DNA of 64,000 bases from Rhizobium sp. CC-YZS058 (GCF_034720595.1 NZ_JAYESJ010000003.1:124001-188000); one strand, 5' to 3'; positions 36,928-46,120 are shown, numbered from the stretch's first letter. Made by a program: numbers and translations. Notes: generated from the letters alone by a model not told the origin.

Positions 36928-37719
36928 ATGAGTCAGGCTTCTACGGGCAAAAATCTTTCGGGCAAGGTCGCGCTGGTCACGGGTGGGGCGAGTGGAATCG
37001 GACGCGCGGTCTGCGGGCGATTTATACACGAGGGCGCGAAGGTCGTGGTGGCGGATCTCGATCGCGCGGCCTGCGAAGGTGTTGCTGCGGCACTGGGGGC
37101 CATGGCATTCGGCGTCGCACTGGATGTCACGCGACAGGAAAGCATCGATCGCGCCGTTGCTGAGGCAGTCGCCTGGGCGGGCGGTCTCGACATCCTCGTC
37201 AATGCGGCTGGTGTCTACGAGGTGCAGCCCATTCTGGAGATGAACCGCGAACGCACATCCCGCGTCTTTGCCGTCAATGTCGAAGGTCTGATCTTCATGA
37301 CGCAGGCCGCAGCCCGCGTGATGGTCGAGCAAGGCCGCGGTGGCCGCATCATCAATTTCTCGTCGCAAGCCGGACGGCGCGGAGAGCCGCTTTCGGTGGC
37401 CTACTGCGCGACCAAGGCTGCCGTCATCAGCATCACGCAGAGCTGCGCGCTCGATCTCATTCGGCATGGCATCAATGTCAACGCCATCGCGCCCGGCGTC
37501 GTCGATACGCCGATGTGGGACGTGGTGGATGCCAAGCTTGGGGCTGTCGAGGGCTTGGCTCCCGGTGCCGTCAAGCGTCGCGTCGCGGAAGCCGTGCCCG
37601 CAGGTCGCTTCGGAAAACCGTCCGAGCAAGCGGCCATGGCGGCGTTTCTGGCGGGGCCGGATGCCGAGTACATCGTGGCGCAATGCTACAACGTAGACGG
37701 TGGCAATGTGATGAGCTGA
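36928..37719 (+). CDS. SDR-family polyol dehydrogenase (SmoS-like)
   Basis: A 263-residue short-chain dehydrogenase. The cofactor loop is VALVTGGASGIGRAVCGRF near residue 13; Asp in VVVADLDR favours NAD. NAAGVYEVQPILEMN, the serine of IINFSSQAGRRG and YCATK form the catalytic set. It ends CYNVDGGNVMS. It is like sorbitol/L-iditol 2-dehydrogenases and is a paralogue of the SDR at 54697-55467. The ATG at 36928 has GGAGGA 7 bases upstream. Other sugar genes are not adjacent: it sits between the integrase and repA, so its partners may have been lost. Confidence 0.82.
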   Translation: MSQASTGKNLSGKVALVTGGASGIGRAVCGRFIHEGAKVVVADLDRAACEGVAAALGAMAFGVALDVTRQESIDRAVAEAVAWAGGLDILVNAAGVYEVQPILEMNRERTSRVFAVNVEGLIFMTQAAARVMVEQGRGGRIINFSSQAGRRGEPLSVAYCATKAAVISITQSCALDLIRHGINVNAIAPGVVDTPMWDVVDAKLGAVEGLAPGAVKRRVAEAVPAGRFGKPSEQAAMAAFLAGPDAEYIVAQCYNVDGGNVMS

Positions 37720-37799
37720 CGCTCGCGATCGCGCGTGCGACGCGAAGATCTGGAACCGGACGTCGAGAGCTGGCGCCCTTCCAGCGCTGCGGGAAGAAG

Positions 37800-37815
37800 C
37801 TTTACAGTTGTAAAG
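37800..37815. repeat. Palindrome CTTTACA-GT-TGTAAAG upstream of repA (copy 1)
   Basis: A 16-base palindrome with 7-base arms, about 210 bases before repA. A second copy lies 49 bases downstream. A position before repA fits a centromere-like RepB site or a RepA operator. It does not match the GTTNNCNGCNGNNAAC parS form known from several repABC plasmids, so it may be a different specificity class. Confidence 0.6.
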
Positions 37816-37848
37816 GCGCCGGCTGAGGATCGCACCACGGTCCTCAAG

Positions 37849-37864
37849 CTTTACAATTGTAAAC
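37849..37864. repeat. Palindrome CTTTACAATTGTAAAC upstream of repA (copy 2)
   Basis: Contains the perfect 14-base palindrome TTTACAATTGTAAA. It is spaced 49 bases from copy 1, nearly five helical turns, so bound proteins would lie on about the same face of the DNA. Confidence 0.6.
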
Positions 37865-38021
37865 CTCTCGCCGGACGGGTCCGTGGCTCGTCCTCTCGGG
37901 CGAAATGGAACGGGTCACGAGAGTTGCAAGAGACGGGAACCGGTCTTGTGAAATCACGCCGCCTCTGGCAACGTGACGGTATGGAGCTCGAATACGGGCA
38001 TTTAACCGTCAAGAGAAGTGA

Positions 38022-39236
38022 ATGCCTCACCAAGCACGAAAAAACGTCAGGGACACCGCCTCGAAGATCGCCGGATACACGGCCCGGCTTTCGGCGGAGT
38101 TGCGCGATATGCGCGAAGCAGTCTACCCGCCCGAAGCCCGCAAGATCTTCGGCAAGACCTTCTCCACGATCGACCTTGCGCGGTTGCTTGGCGTGCCGGA
38201 AAGCACGCTTCGCCAGCTGACAATCGAGGGCAAGGGACCGGTGCCGGAGCGCGCCGAGAACAACCGCCGCACCTATTCGGTCGAGCAGGTGAAGGAGCTG
38301 CGGGCGTTTCTCGCTTCGCTCCGCCCGGACGAGGCCGCGCGCCTGCTGCCGAACCGGCGCGCTTCGGAAAAGCTACAGGTGATCGCAACGGTGAACTTCA
38401 AGGGCGGAAGCTCGAAGACGACTACGTCGATCCATCTGGCCCATTTCCTGGGTATCCAGGGCTACAGGGTTCTCTGCATCGATCTCGACCCGCAGGCATC
38501 GATGACAGCGCTGTTCGGGCTGCAGCCGGAGTTTGATCTCGGCGAAAACGAAACCGCCTATGCGGCCATCCGCTATGACAATGAACGGCGTGCCTTCGCG
38601 GACGTCATCCGCTCGACCTATTTTCCGGGCGTCGATCTCGTTCCCGGCAATCTCGAGCTGATGGACTTCGAATTCGACACCCCAACCTATCTCGGATCGA
38701 AGTCCCGCGACGAGCTCGGTCTCTTCTTCGAGCGCATGCGGATCGCCATCGACAGCGTCGGCGAGAACTACGATTTTGTCATTATCGATACGCCGCCTTC
38801 GCTCGGCTATTCCACGCTTGCCGCTCTTTATGCCGCCACCGCGCTGATCGTGACCGTGCATCCGGCCATGCTCGATGTCGCGTCCTGCAACCAGTTTCTA
38901 ATCATGATCTCCGACCTGTCGGAGGTGCTGGCGCAGTTCGGTGCCCATTTCGAGCATGATTTCTTCCGGTTCCTTCTGACGCGCGTGAACCCGAATGACG
39001 GACCGCAGAAATATATGGCGGGCGTGATGCGCCGTCTGTTCGGCGAGGACGTGCTCGTTGCCGAGGCTCTGGAATCGACGGCCATCGCCGGCGCGGCGGT
39101 GGCGAAGAAGAGCCTCTACGAGCTCGAAGCGGGAGAGGTGGGGCGCGAGGCGCTCAGGCGCGCAGTCGAAAGTGCCGATCGCGTCAATTTCGAAATCCTT
39201 GGTTTGGCGCATCAGGTCTGGGGACGAAGCGCATGA
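38022..39236 (+). CDS. repA: RepA: ParA-type plasmid partition ATPase
   Basis: A 404-residue RepA of repABC replicons. The N-terminal helix-turn-helix-like part (FSTIDLARLLGVPESTLRQL) is followed by the Walker ATPase: deviant Walker A VNFKGGSSKTTTSIHLAHFL near residue 124, LCIDLDPQASMTALFG, and Walker B YDFVIIDTPPSLGYSTLAAL. RepA with RepB segregates the replicon and represses its own operon. Full length. Two palindromes precede it, and it overlaps repB by ATGA. Confidence 0.95.
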   Translation: MPHQARKNVRDTASKIAGYTARLSAELRDMREAVYPPEARKIFGKTFSTIDLARLLGVPESTLRQLTIEGKGPVPERAENNRRTYSVEQVKELRAFLASLRPDEAARLLPNRRASEKLQVIATVNFKGGSSKTTTSIHLAHFLGIQGYRVLCIDLDPQASMTALFGLQPEFDLGENETAYAAIRYDNERRAFADVIRSTYFPGVDLVPGNLELMDFEFDTPTYLGSKSRDELGLFFERMRIAIDSVGENYDFVIIDTPPSLGYSTLAALYAATALIVTVHPAMLDVASCNQFLIMISDLSEVLAQFGAHFEHDFFRFLLTRVNPNDGPQKYMAGVMRRLFGEDVLVAEALESTAIAGAAVAKKSLYELEAGEVGREALRRAVESADRVNFEILGLAHQVWGRSA

Positions 39237-40228
39237 AGAAGAGCATCCTGCGCCGCATGGCCGAAGAAGTGGAGAACCGTACGGAAGTGCCGCAGCCGGA
39301 GACGAACGAGCCCTCTGTCTCTCTGCGGCGTCACTCCTCGCCTGTCATTTCGAATGTCAGCAAGGCGCTTACCCATCTCGGCGAGGACACGATCGTTTCG
39401 ATCGATCCCTCCAAGGTCGAGCGGTCTCCTTATCAGGACCGTTTCGATCTGGATGGAGAAGGGGAGGAGGAGCTGGAGGCTCTGAAACAGTCCATCGCCT
39501 CCGAGGGGCAGAAGATCCCCGTTCTCGTCCGCCCGCATCCTACCCGCCGCGATTCCTACCAGCTGGCCTACGGTCATCGACGCCTCAATGCCGTGAAGGC
39601 CCTCATGGCCGAAGCGGAGCGGCCGGAGACGGTCAAGATCAGGGCCTATGTCCGCGATCTCACCGACCGCCAACTCATCGAGGAACAGGCGGTCGAAAAC
39701 GGTGTCCGGCAGAACCTGACCTGGATCGAGCAGGCGATGTGGGCCGTGCAGTTGAAGGCCGCCGGCCTCTCCAACCGCGCCATCTGCCCGGTTCTGGGGC
39801 TTTCCGAGGCGGCCGTGTCCCACCTCTTCCGGGTCACCGCCGCCATCCCGAGCGACATCATCCTTGCAATCGGACGCGCCCGGACCGTTGGCCGGCCGAA
39901 ATGGACGGCACTCGCCGATCTTCTGAAGGATAGTGCGAAGGTCGAAGCGGTTCGCGCCGCAACCAGGGAGGACGGGTTTCGAAAGGCCGATGGTGTCGGC
40001 CGGATCGCGCTGGCGATGAGCGCGGCGTCGGGTTCTGCAGCGCGAAGCGCCGAAGCAGGTGAAACCGTCGACTTCTCGCATGCTGGGAGACATTTCGGCC
40101 GCATGAAACGTTCAGCGACCGGAACGACCGTGACGATTCCCAAGGCAGAGGACAGTTTCGCAAGCTGGCTGGCCGACCGGATGCCGGATCTCATGCGGGA
40201 GTTCGAAGACCAGTCCCGAAGTGGTTAG
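39233..40228 (+). CDS. repB: RepB: ParB-type centromere-binding protein
   Basis: A 331-residue ParB-family protein of the repABC type. The N-terminal ParB domain shows VSIDPSKVERSPYQDRFD, LKQSIASEGQKIPVLVRPHP and YGHRRLNAVKALMAEAERPE (near residue 115), then EEQAVENGVRQNLTWIEQAM. A helix-turn-helix (SNRAICPVLGLSEAAVSHLF) near 185 would bind parS sites. It works with RepA. The repC initiator gene that normally follows is not present; a hairpin overlaps the stop codon. Confidence 0.94.
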   Translation: MKKSILRRMAEEVENRTEVPQPETNEPSVSLRRHSSPVISNVSKALTHLGEDTIVSIDPSKVERSPYQDRFDLDGEGEEELEALKQSIASEGQKIPVLVRPHPTRRDSYQLAYGHRRLNAVKALMAEAERPETVKIRAYVRDLTDRQLIEEQAVENGVRQNLTWIEQAMWAVQLKAAGLSNRAICPVLGLSEAAVSHLFRVTAAIPSDIILAIGRARTVGRPKWTALADLLKDSAKVEAVRAATREDGFRKADGVGRIALAMSAASGSAARSAEAGETVDFSHAGRHFGRMKRSATGTTVTIPKAEDSFASWLADRMPDLMREFEDQSRSG

Positions 40229-40244
40229 CGGCTACCCAGCCGCT
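40227..40244 (+). terminator. Hairpin at the repB stop codon
   Basis: AGCGGCT-ACCC-AGCCGCT, a perfect 7-bp stem with a 4-base loop, begins within the repB stop. There is no T-run. It would separate repAB from anything downstream. Confidence 0.5.
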
Positions 40245-40319
40245 CGACGGGGAGTGTCACCCCCCGCCATAGGTCTATCCCGATTGGGCGTGCTCTCCCA
40301 ACAGTGAGTCAACCCGCGT

Positions 40320-40348
40320 ATGACGGGTCCAGTATGCTTGCCTATAAT
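40320..40348 (+). promoter_or_regulatory. Promoter-like element downstream of repB
   Basis: ATGACG (40320-40325), a 17-base spacer and a perfect TATAAT (40343-40348). Transcription would start near 40355, directly before a foldable sequence, rather than before a gene. Confidence 0.5.
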
Positions 40349-40354
40349 GCCGAG

Positions 40355-40420
40355 CGACCCGTCATCCGAGTCTCTCCGCGTGGCGAAAGCCGCGAACCGA
40401 CGCTGAGGACTAATGACGCG
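40355..40420 (+). ncRNA. Possible small structured RNA downstream of repB
   Basis: An outer stem CGTCAT (40360-40365) with ATGACG (40413-40418) encloses an inner stem-loop made of GGC-GAAA-GCC extended by CGC/GCG. It lies just after the promoter-like element. repABC plasmids encode a regulatory RNA between repB and repC, but that one is antisense to repC; here the promoter points with repB. This is a guess from structure and position. Confidence 0.3.
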
Positions 40421-40838
40421 GTGTAGCCCCCTCGTCCTCCGGCAACCCAAGACAGGCCTCATCAACGGCGGTCCGACCCTGCGCGGGCTCCCGGGAGGGG
40501 AGGGGGGCGGCGATGAGGCAAAGCAAAAAGCTCGGATTATCCAGCTGAACCCGCGAAGCGCTTTGCAGGGCTCGTCACCCCGTTCCACTCTGCGTGAGCA
40601 AGCACGGAACATCAGAGATCCGTCATGTTGACATTGCTTCTTTAGGCCCTTATTCGTGGCCGCCAATATCGAAGTCCATCTTGTGCCGTATAGGTCAGCA
40701 TCGGGTGACCAACGAAGCGCCTCTTTCAAGCAAGACAGGCTGTTGTGTTCAAACAAGGACAGCAAGTCCGAACATTGATCCTGGATCCTCTTAATCAAAC
40801 GGTCGTTACATTTCACCTGCCGAGGAGAAGCTTTGGTG

Positions 40839-41823
40839 ATGAACATCGCGATTCTCGGTGGCGGAGCAGTGGGTCTCGCCATTGCTTCCAGTCTCGCCCT
40901 CGCGACGCCGTTCACCATCAGCCTGCTGACCCGCAAGGAGACGGCGGCGGCGATCCGCAAGAATGGTCTTCTGGTCGAGATGCCGGACGGGCGCGTGGTT
41001 ACCCTCCCGACCGGCAGGGTCGGGACACTCGTTCCTGGCGAGGACGATCTCGAGGCGCTCGCCGGATGCGTGCTTTTCGTCGCCACCAAAACCTATCAGG
41101 TAGCCGAGGCCTTGCGGGACCTTTCGCTGCATGAGCGCGGCGAAAAGACTCCTCGGGCGATCGTCCTGTTGCAGAATGGCTGGGGATCGGCCGAAGAGGC
41201 CCGCGCCGTAGTGCCCACCGTGATCCCGGTCTATTCCGGCGTCGTGTTCGCCGGGCTCAGCCGCGCCGAGGCTCATCATGTCATCGTCAACGGCGTCTCG
41301 GCCGCTCTTCCGATCGGTTCTCTGTTCGGCGGTTCGCTGGACTGGCTTAAGCCTCTTGCCGCAGCCTCGCAGGACAGCCTCATCCCGCTCGTCGCGGAGC
41401 CGAATATCGAGGCGACGATCCTGCGAAAATTCCTTCTCAACACGACCCTCAACGCCGCCAGCGCCTTGACGGGGTTGACCTACGGCGCGTTGCTCTCCCT
41501 CGATGTTGTCCGGCCAATCGTCCTGTCGGTAGCCGGCGAAGCACTTGACGTCGTCGACACGGCCTTCGGCTTTCGCGAGTTCGCAACCGCCGCGTCCTTC
41601 ATCGATGATTTTCTCAAGCCATTGATCCTGCCGCGCAACCGCATCCCACCGGCCCTCCATGGCGCAGGATCTGGAGGCGGGCCGCAAGACCGAGATCGAC
41701 TATCTGAACGGCGCCGTCGTGACGCTTGCCTCTGCCCACGCCCTCACCGCGCCGGTCAACGCCTGCCTGAGCGCCATGATCCGGTCGCGATCGTTTCGAG
41801 CGTTGCCCGACATCGCAAGCTAA
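40839..41823 (+). pseudogene. Frameshifted ketopantoate reductase-like gene
   Basis: A PanE/ApbA-type oxidoreductase (NADPH reduction of 2-dehydropantoate in the family's namesake). The N-terminal Rossmann loop MNIAILGGGAVGLAIASSLA and IVLLQNGWGS are intact, as is ILRKFLLNTTLNAASALTGL near residue 195. Near 41631-41637 the frame shifts: the normal C terminus (SHRPSMAQDLEAGRKTEIDY, LNGAVVTLASAHALTAPVNA) continues in another frame to a TAA at 41821. The difference equals loss of one GC pair from a GCGCGC run. It could be a true lesion or a sequencing error. The ATG at 40839 has GAGGAGAAG upstream. Confidence 0.8.
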
Positions 41824-41884
41824 CCGAGAGCACCACGCAAGAGGCGGCAGTCGGTCGATCAAGCTTGGAGTGTCGGCAACGGTC

Positions 41885-42952
41885 TCAGAGCCCGACGCGG
41901 GCTTCGGTTTCCGCATCGAAAAGATGCACGGCGCTCAGGTCGAAGCCGAGGGTGACAGGGGCGCCCACGTGAAGGTCGAAGCGATCGCGGACGGACGCGA
42001 TGATCGGCGTTTCGCCGAGCTTGGCGGTCAGCTGCGTTTCCGCGCCCGTGGGTTCGATCAAGGAAACTGTCGAAGCGATGCCGCCGCGATTGACGGTGAC
42101 ATGTTCCGGCCGGACGCCGTAGAGCAGCCCGTGCCCCGGCGGCAAGGCCAAACCCTGCGGCAGCGGCAGGCGGACGCCGCCATCCGCAATCATCACGGCT
42201 GGATCGTCCGGCGAGACCCGCCCGCGAAGAATGTTCATGCCGGGCGAGCCGATGAAGCCGGCGACGAAGAGATTGGCGGGTCGGTCGTAGAGGTCCAGCG
42301 GCGTGCCGATCTGCTCGACATAGCCGTCGCGCATCACGACGATCCGGTCCGCCATCGTCATGGCCTCGATCTGATCATGCGTCACATAGATCGTCGTTGT
42401 TTTCAGCCGCTGGTGCAGCTGCTTGATCTCCGAGCGCATCTGCACGCGCAGCTTGGCGTCCAGGTTCGACAGCGGCTCGTCGAAGAGAAAGACCTGCGGC
42501 TGACGGACGATGGCGCGCCCCATGGCCACACGCTGGCGCTGCCCGCCCGAAAGGTTGCGTGGATAGCGATCGAGCAGATGCTCCAGCCCGAGGATCTGCG
42601 CCGCTTCACCGACCCGCTGGCGGATCTCCGCCTTCGGTGCCTTGGCGAGCTTGAGGGAGAAGCCCATATTCGCGCCCACGGTCAGGTGCGGGTAGAGCGC
42701 ATAGGATTGAAACACCATGGCGATATCGCGCTCCTTCGGCGCGACCTCGTTGACGACCCTGTCGCCGATCCGCATCTCCCCGCCGGAAATCTCCTCCAGC
42801 CCGGCGATCATGCGCAGCAGCGTCGATTTTCCGCAGCCAGAGGGGCCGACGAGGATGACGAACTCACCATCCGGAATATCGATGCTGACGCCATGCAGGA
42901 CCTCGAAGTGACCATAGCTTTTGCGGACTGTGTTGATCGTGACAGATGCCAT
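41885..42952 (-). CDS. CUT1 sugar ABC transporter ATPase (UgpC/MalK-like)
   Basis: A 355-residue ATPase with Walker [11 protein letters not shown]-loop [16 protein letters not shown], signature [14 protein letters not shown], Walker [21 protein letters not shown], switch [14 protein letters not shown] and a C-terminal TOBE-like region ([12 protein letters not shown]). It ends the eight-gene operon from 50070 leftward and lies 47 bases after the GatZ/KbaZ-family gene. It should energise the permeases at 45263-47037. Confidence 0.93.
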   Translation of the reverse strand: MASVTINTVRKSYGHFEVLHGVSIDIPDGEFVILVGPSGCGKSTLLRMIAGLEEISGGEMRIGDRVVNEVAPKERDIAMVFQSYALYPHLTVGANMGFSLKLAKAPKAEIRQRVGEAAQILGLEHLLDRYPRNLSGGQRQRVAMGRAIVRQPQVFLFDEPLSNLDAKLRVQMRSEIKQLHQRLKTTTIYVTHDQIEAMTMADRIVVMRDGYVEQIGTPLDLYDRPANLFVAGFIGSPGMNILRGRVSPDDPAVMIADGGVRLPLPQGLALPPGHGLLYGVRPEHVTVNRGGIASTVSLIEPTGAETQLTAKLGETPIIASVRDRFDLHVGAPVTLGFDLSAVHLFDAETEARVGL

Positions 42953-42999
42953 CGTCGTCTCCGGCGGGAATGAGGGGCGGCGTGCCTGCGGATGATGGC

Positions 43000-44298
43000 C
43001 TAGCGGCGCATCGTCGCCTGCGAGTAGGGGAGGAGGGCGCTATCGATCGCCGCAAGGCAGAGATCGCGCGGGGAGGGGGCAACCCGACCGGAGAGAACCT
43101 CGGGATAGAGCCGGGCCAGATACTGGCTGATCAGCGTTTCCGGAATGGCGGCCGGCAAATCCGAGAAGAGCCGGTCGACAGCGCCCGCAACGGCCGGGTC
43201 GGGCCAATAATAGCGAATCCGGTCGCTATAGCTGAAATGACGCTGCAGGCGTTGCGCTTCGCTCGATCCGCCATAGTGGCCGCTCCAGTGGTGCGGCATG
43301 GCGAGCATTCTCGCCTCCAGCACTGCCGAAAGGCTTTCCGTTTCGTTGGAGCCTCCAAGAACGCCGCGAATGGCATCCAAACCGTAGAGCGCTTCCCGGA
43401 GTGCGAAGGTCAGCCCCGGGCCCACCTTCAGGATGGCGAAGCCGCCATCGACGAGGCCGGCCAGTTCGGCCGTCGGCTGATAATCGGTCGAGTGGGCCTC
43501 GAACAGCAGACCGGGCAGGTCGTCCAGCACCTGGATCAGCCCCGTCGCCTTCTCCGGCTGATAGAGAACGACATTGGCATTGCCGAACTCCACGCCAGGC
43601 TGCACGACGATGGCGATAACCCGTTCGAGCGCCGGCTCGACGCCCGCGGCCCGAAAGGCAGCCTCATGCACCGCCATCGTCTTGCGCGCCGCTTCCGGCC
43701 GCGTCACCTCGATCCCGTCCAGGGCATGCGTTGCCCCACCCGGCGGCGGCACCTCGGTGCCGATCACATAGACGGGAGGCGTGCTGCCGATCCGCGCAGC
43801 CGTTTGCTCGGCAACCTTGGCAAGACGCGCCGCCCGTTCGGCCGTCCGTTCATCACTGAGCGCCGCGGGCTCGCCTGCGCAGCCCATGGAGGTGTCGAGA
43901 TGGAGCTTCTCGAAGCCGGCCTCCACATAGGCGACGATCATGGCCTCGGCTTGTGCCATCGCCTCCTCGGCCGGAAGCTGCCGCCAGGGGTTGGGTCCCA
44001 GATGATCTCCGCCGAGGATGATGCGCTCGGCCGGAAAGGCGACGCGCGCCGCGCAGCTTTCCACGAACCGGCGGAAATCCGCCGGCGTCATGCCCGTATA
44101 GCCGCCATCCTGGTTCACCTGGTTGCAGGTCGCTTCGATGAGGAGGGCGGATCCGTCTCGCGCTGCGCTGAGCAACGCTGCCTCGATGACCAGCGGATGA
44201 GCCGAGCAGACGGAGGTGATGCCGCGCGGCAGGACCAGGTTCCGGGGCGCGAAGAGTTTGCCGAGCGCAATCTCCCGGTTCGTGTCGCGCGCGCTCAT
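43000..44298 (-). CDS. GatZ/KbaZ-family protein (tagatose-6-phosphate epimerase or aldolase subunit)
   Basis: A 432-residue protein of the GatZ/KbaZ family: [133 protein letters not shown] and [15 protein letters not shown]. In enterobacteria the family is the non-catalytic partner of tagatose-bisphosphate aldolase; an Agrobacterium member is, as I recall, a D-tagatose-6-phosphate 4-epimerase giving fructose-6-phosphate. No KbaY/GatY aldolase is visible, which favours epimerase. ATGA overlap with the SIS gene. A paralogue lies at 58203. Confidence 0.85.
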   Translation of the reverse strand: MSARDTNREIALGKLFAPRNLVLPRGITSVCSAHPLVIEAALLSAARDGSALLIEATCNQVNQDGGYTGMTPADFRRFVESCAARVAFPAERIILGGDHLGPNPWRQLPAEEAMAQAEAMIVAYVEAGFEKLHLDTSMGCAGEPAALSDERTAERAARLAKVAEQTAARIGSTPPVYVIGTEVPPPGGATHALDGIEVTRPEAARKTMAVHEAAFRAAGVEPALERVIAIVVQPGVEFGNANVVLYQPEKATGLIQVLDDLPGLLFEAHSTDYQPTAELAGLVDGGFAILKVGPGLTFALREALYGLDAIRGVLGGSNETESLSAVLEARMLAMPHHWSGHYGGSSEAQRLQRHFSYSDRIRYYWPDPAVAGAVDRLFSDLPAAIPETLISQYLARLYPEVLSGRVAPSPRDLCLAAIDSALLPYSQATMRR

Positions 44299-45251
44299 GA
44301 TGCCAGCATCACGACTTTGGTCAGGTGTCGGGGCGACACCGTGTCGAGGTTGCGCGATTGCGCGGCGCGTTCGCCGAGGATCTGCAGAGCCGGCAAAAGG
44401 ACGAGGCCAGCGGTCTCCTGACTGGCATCGACCGGCAGCGACAGATCGCCCGGGCCGCCGAGGCCGATCACGAAGGCGCCCTTGTCCTGCAACTCGCGAA
44501 CCAGGGTGGCCTCCGCATCCTTCTGGTCGGCCGAGTAGAGCATCACGGCCGCCGTTTTCTCATCGACGAGGCTGATCGGGCCGTGGCGATATTCGAGCGG
44601 GTGGAAGGCCTGGGTCATGACCTGGCTCATCTCCATCAGCTTCAGCGCGCCTTCCGAGGCAATGCCATAGAGAGGGCCGCCGCCGAGGAAGACGACGTGA
44701 GAGCGCGAGAGGACAGCCTCGGGCAGCGCGTCGCTCAGCGCCTTAGCCAGGCGCTCGGCAGTGCCGACGACGGAGGAGGGGAGGGGGGTCCCGATCATCT
44801 GAAGGCCCATGAGCAGCATCAGGCTGGCCGAAACGGTCATGACGATGCCTTCGTCCGGGTGCGTGGGTGAGGCAAGCACGCTGTCGGAATTTTTCGCGAG
44901 CGCGCTCTCCGGCTCCACGGTCAGGCCAGTCACGAAGGCGCCGTGGGCGCGGCTGTGTCTGGCGGCTGCCACGGTCTCGCTCGTCTCGCCGCTGCGCGAG
45001 ATCGCGACCACATGTGTCTTCGTCCAATCCGGCCAGAAGAACTGCGGGCGGTTCAGCCATTCCGCGCCCGGCACCGCGATCGCCGGCCGGCCGGCATGGT
45101 TGGCGTGGGCCGCCAGCGTCTGGGCAAGGTAATAGGAGGTGCCGCAGCCGACATAGACCAGGATCTCGCCTCTCTCCGTGGCGCCGTTCGCGCCGAGCGC
45201 CTTGTCCCAATAAGGAAATTGCTCGACAATCACCGTTTCGGTCGTGTTCAT
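44295..45251 (-). CDS. AgaS-like SIS-domain sugar-phosphate deaminase/isomerase
   Basis: A 318-residue double-SIS protein. Motifs are ILVYVGCGTSYYLAQTLAAH near residue 30, the phosphate loop VVAISRSGETSETVAAAR, LGGGPLYGIASEGALKLMEM, and QAFHPLEYRHGPISLVDEKT with the Glu and His typical of amino-sugar-phosphate isomerases. Likely reaction: galactosamine-6-phosphate (or glucosamine-6-phosphate) to the ketose phosphate plus ammonia. The GatZ/KbaZ-family gene that follows, overlapping by 4 bases, uses tagatose-6-phosphate in known cases, so the galacto form is preferred. Confidence 0.82.
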   Translation of the reverse strand: MNTTETVIVEQFPYWDKALGANGATERGEILVYVGCGTSYYLAQTLAAHANHAGRPAIAVPGAEWLNRPQFFWPDWTKTHVVAISRSGETSETVAAARHSRAHGAFVTGLTVEPESALAKNSDSVLASPTHPDEGIVMTVSASLMLLMGLQMIGTPLPSSVVGTAERLAKALSDALPEAVLSRSHVVFLGGGPLYGIASEGALKLMEMSQVMTQAFHPLEYRHGPISLVDEKTAAVMLYSADQKDAEATLVRELQDKGAFVIGLGGPGDLSLPVDASQETAGLVLLPALQILGERAAQSRNLDTVSPRHLTKVVMLAS

Positions 45252-45262
45252 GCTGTCTCCGA

Positions 45263-46120
45263 TTATTTGACCGATCCGGCCAGCAAGCCGCTGACGAGGT
45301 ATCGGTTGAGGAAGATGACGACGAGGGCCGGGATCACGATCGCGATCGATCCGCTGGCGGTGATCAGCCCATAGTCGATGAAGTTCTTGGTGACGAATTC
45401 GGGAATCAGCACCGTCAGGGGCTTGGTGGCTTGCGGCGAGAAGATGAGCGGCACCAGATACTGGCCCCAAGCCCCGAGGAAGGTGAGGATGGCTGCCGCA
45501 GTCAGGCCCGGCCCGGCAAGCGGAAGCACGACATTGAAGAAGATGTAGAGCCGGCCGGCGCCATCGAGCTGCGCGGCCTCCTCCAAGGCGAGCGGCAGGG
45601 CGTCGAAGACGCTGCGCAGCAGCCAGAGCGACAGCGGCAGATAGGCCGAGACGTAGATCAACGCGACGCCGACATAGGTATCGACCAGCTGCATCTTGAT
45701 CATGATCTGGTAGAGCGGGATCAGAACCGCATAGGCAGGCACTGCCAGGGTGGCGACGACGGCACCGAACAGCAGGTTGCGTGCCGGGAAGCGAATCCGC
45801 GTGAAGGCATAGGCCCCAAGCGCCGAGATCGCGACGCAGAGCAGCGTGGCGGCGATCGAGGTCACGATGCTGTTGAACAGCGCGGCGCGAAACTGCTTCC
45901 AGACCTCCACCCCCCCGATGCGGGCGATGTTGATGCCGAACAGGCGTGCATAATGGTCGAGCGTAAAGTGCTGCGGGAAGAAGTGGATCGGCCGGGCGGA
46001 GAAATCCTCGGTCGGCGTGACGGAGCTCGCGATCGTCCAGTAGATCGGCCCGAGCGACCAGAGGAGCAGGAGCGCGAGGCCGCACCAGACAAGCAGCCGA
46101 TAGGAGAGGGAGGGTTTCAT
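45263..46120 (-). CDS. CUT1 sugar ABC permease (MalG/UgpE-like)
   Basis: A 285-residue permease with about six spans, starting MKPSLSYRLLVWCGLALLLL. The EAA loop is ALEEAAQLDGAGRLYIFFNV, slightly divergent (Gln in place of the common Arg or Lys). It ends YLVSGLLAGSVK. The start codon shares one base with the stop of the upstream permease (TGATG), so translation is coupled. A much longer in-frame reading exists but only shadows that permease. Confidence 0.92.
   Translation of the reverse strand: MKPSLSYRLLVWCGLALLLLWSLGPIYWTIASSVTPTEDFSARPIHFFPQHFTLDHYARLFGINIARIGGVEVWKQFRAALFNSIVTSIAATLLCVAISALGAYAFTRIRFPARNLLFGAVVATLAVPAYAVLIPLYQIMIKMQLVDTYVGVALIYVSAYLPLSLWLLRSVFDALPLALEEAAQLDGAGRLYIFFNVVLPLAGPGLTAAAILTFLGAWGQYLVPLIFSPQATKPLTVLIPEFVTKNFIDYGLITASGSIAIVIPALVVIFLNRYLVSGLLAGSVK

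Larger units (their letters stand above)
37720..38021. other. Regulatory region upstream of repA
   Basis: About 300 bases holding two near-identical palindromes (listed separately) and presumably the repA promoter. No small gene was recognised. Confidence 0.5.
40229..40838. other. Gene-less region where repC would be expected
   Basis: About 600 bases between repB and the panE-like gene. No RepC-like protein is readable in any frame. The region holds the hairpin at repB, a promoter-like element and a foldable stretch (listed separately). It may be a vestige of the repB-repC interval. Confidence 0.6.

Noticed and set aside
40413..40631. Short plus-strand frame after repB considered as repC
   Set aside because: Only 72 codons and no RepC-like N terminus (the TTPFGRRP-type start) or later RepC blocks in any frame nearby.
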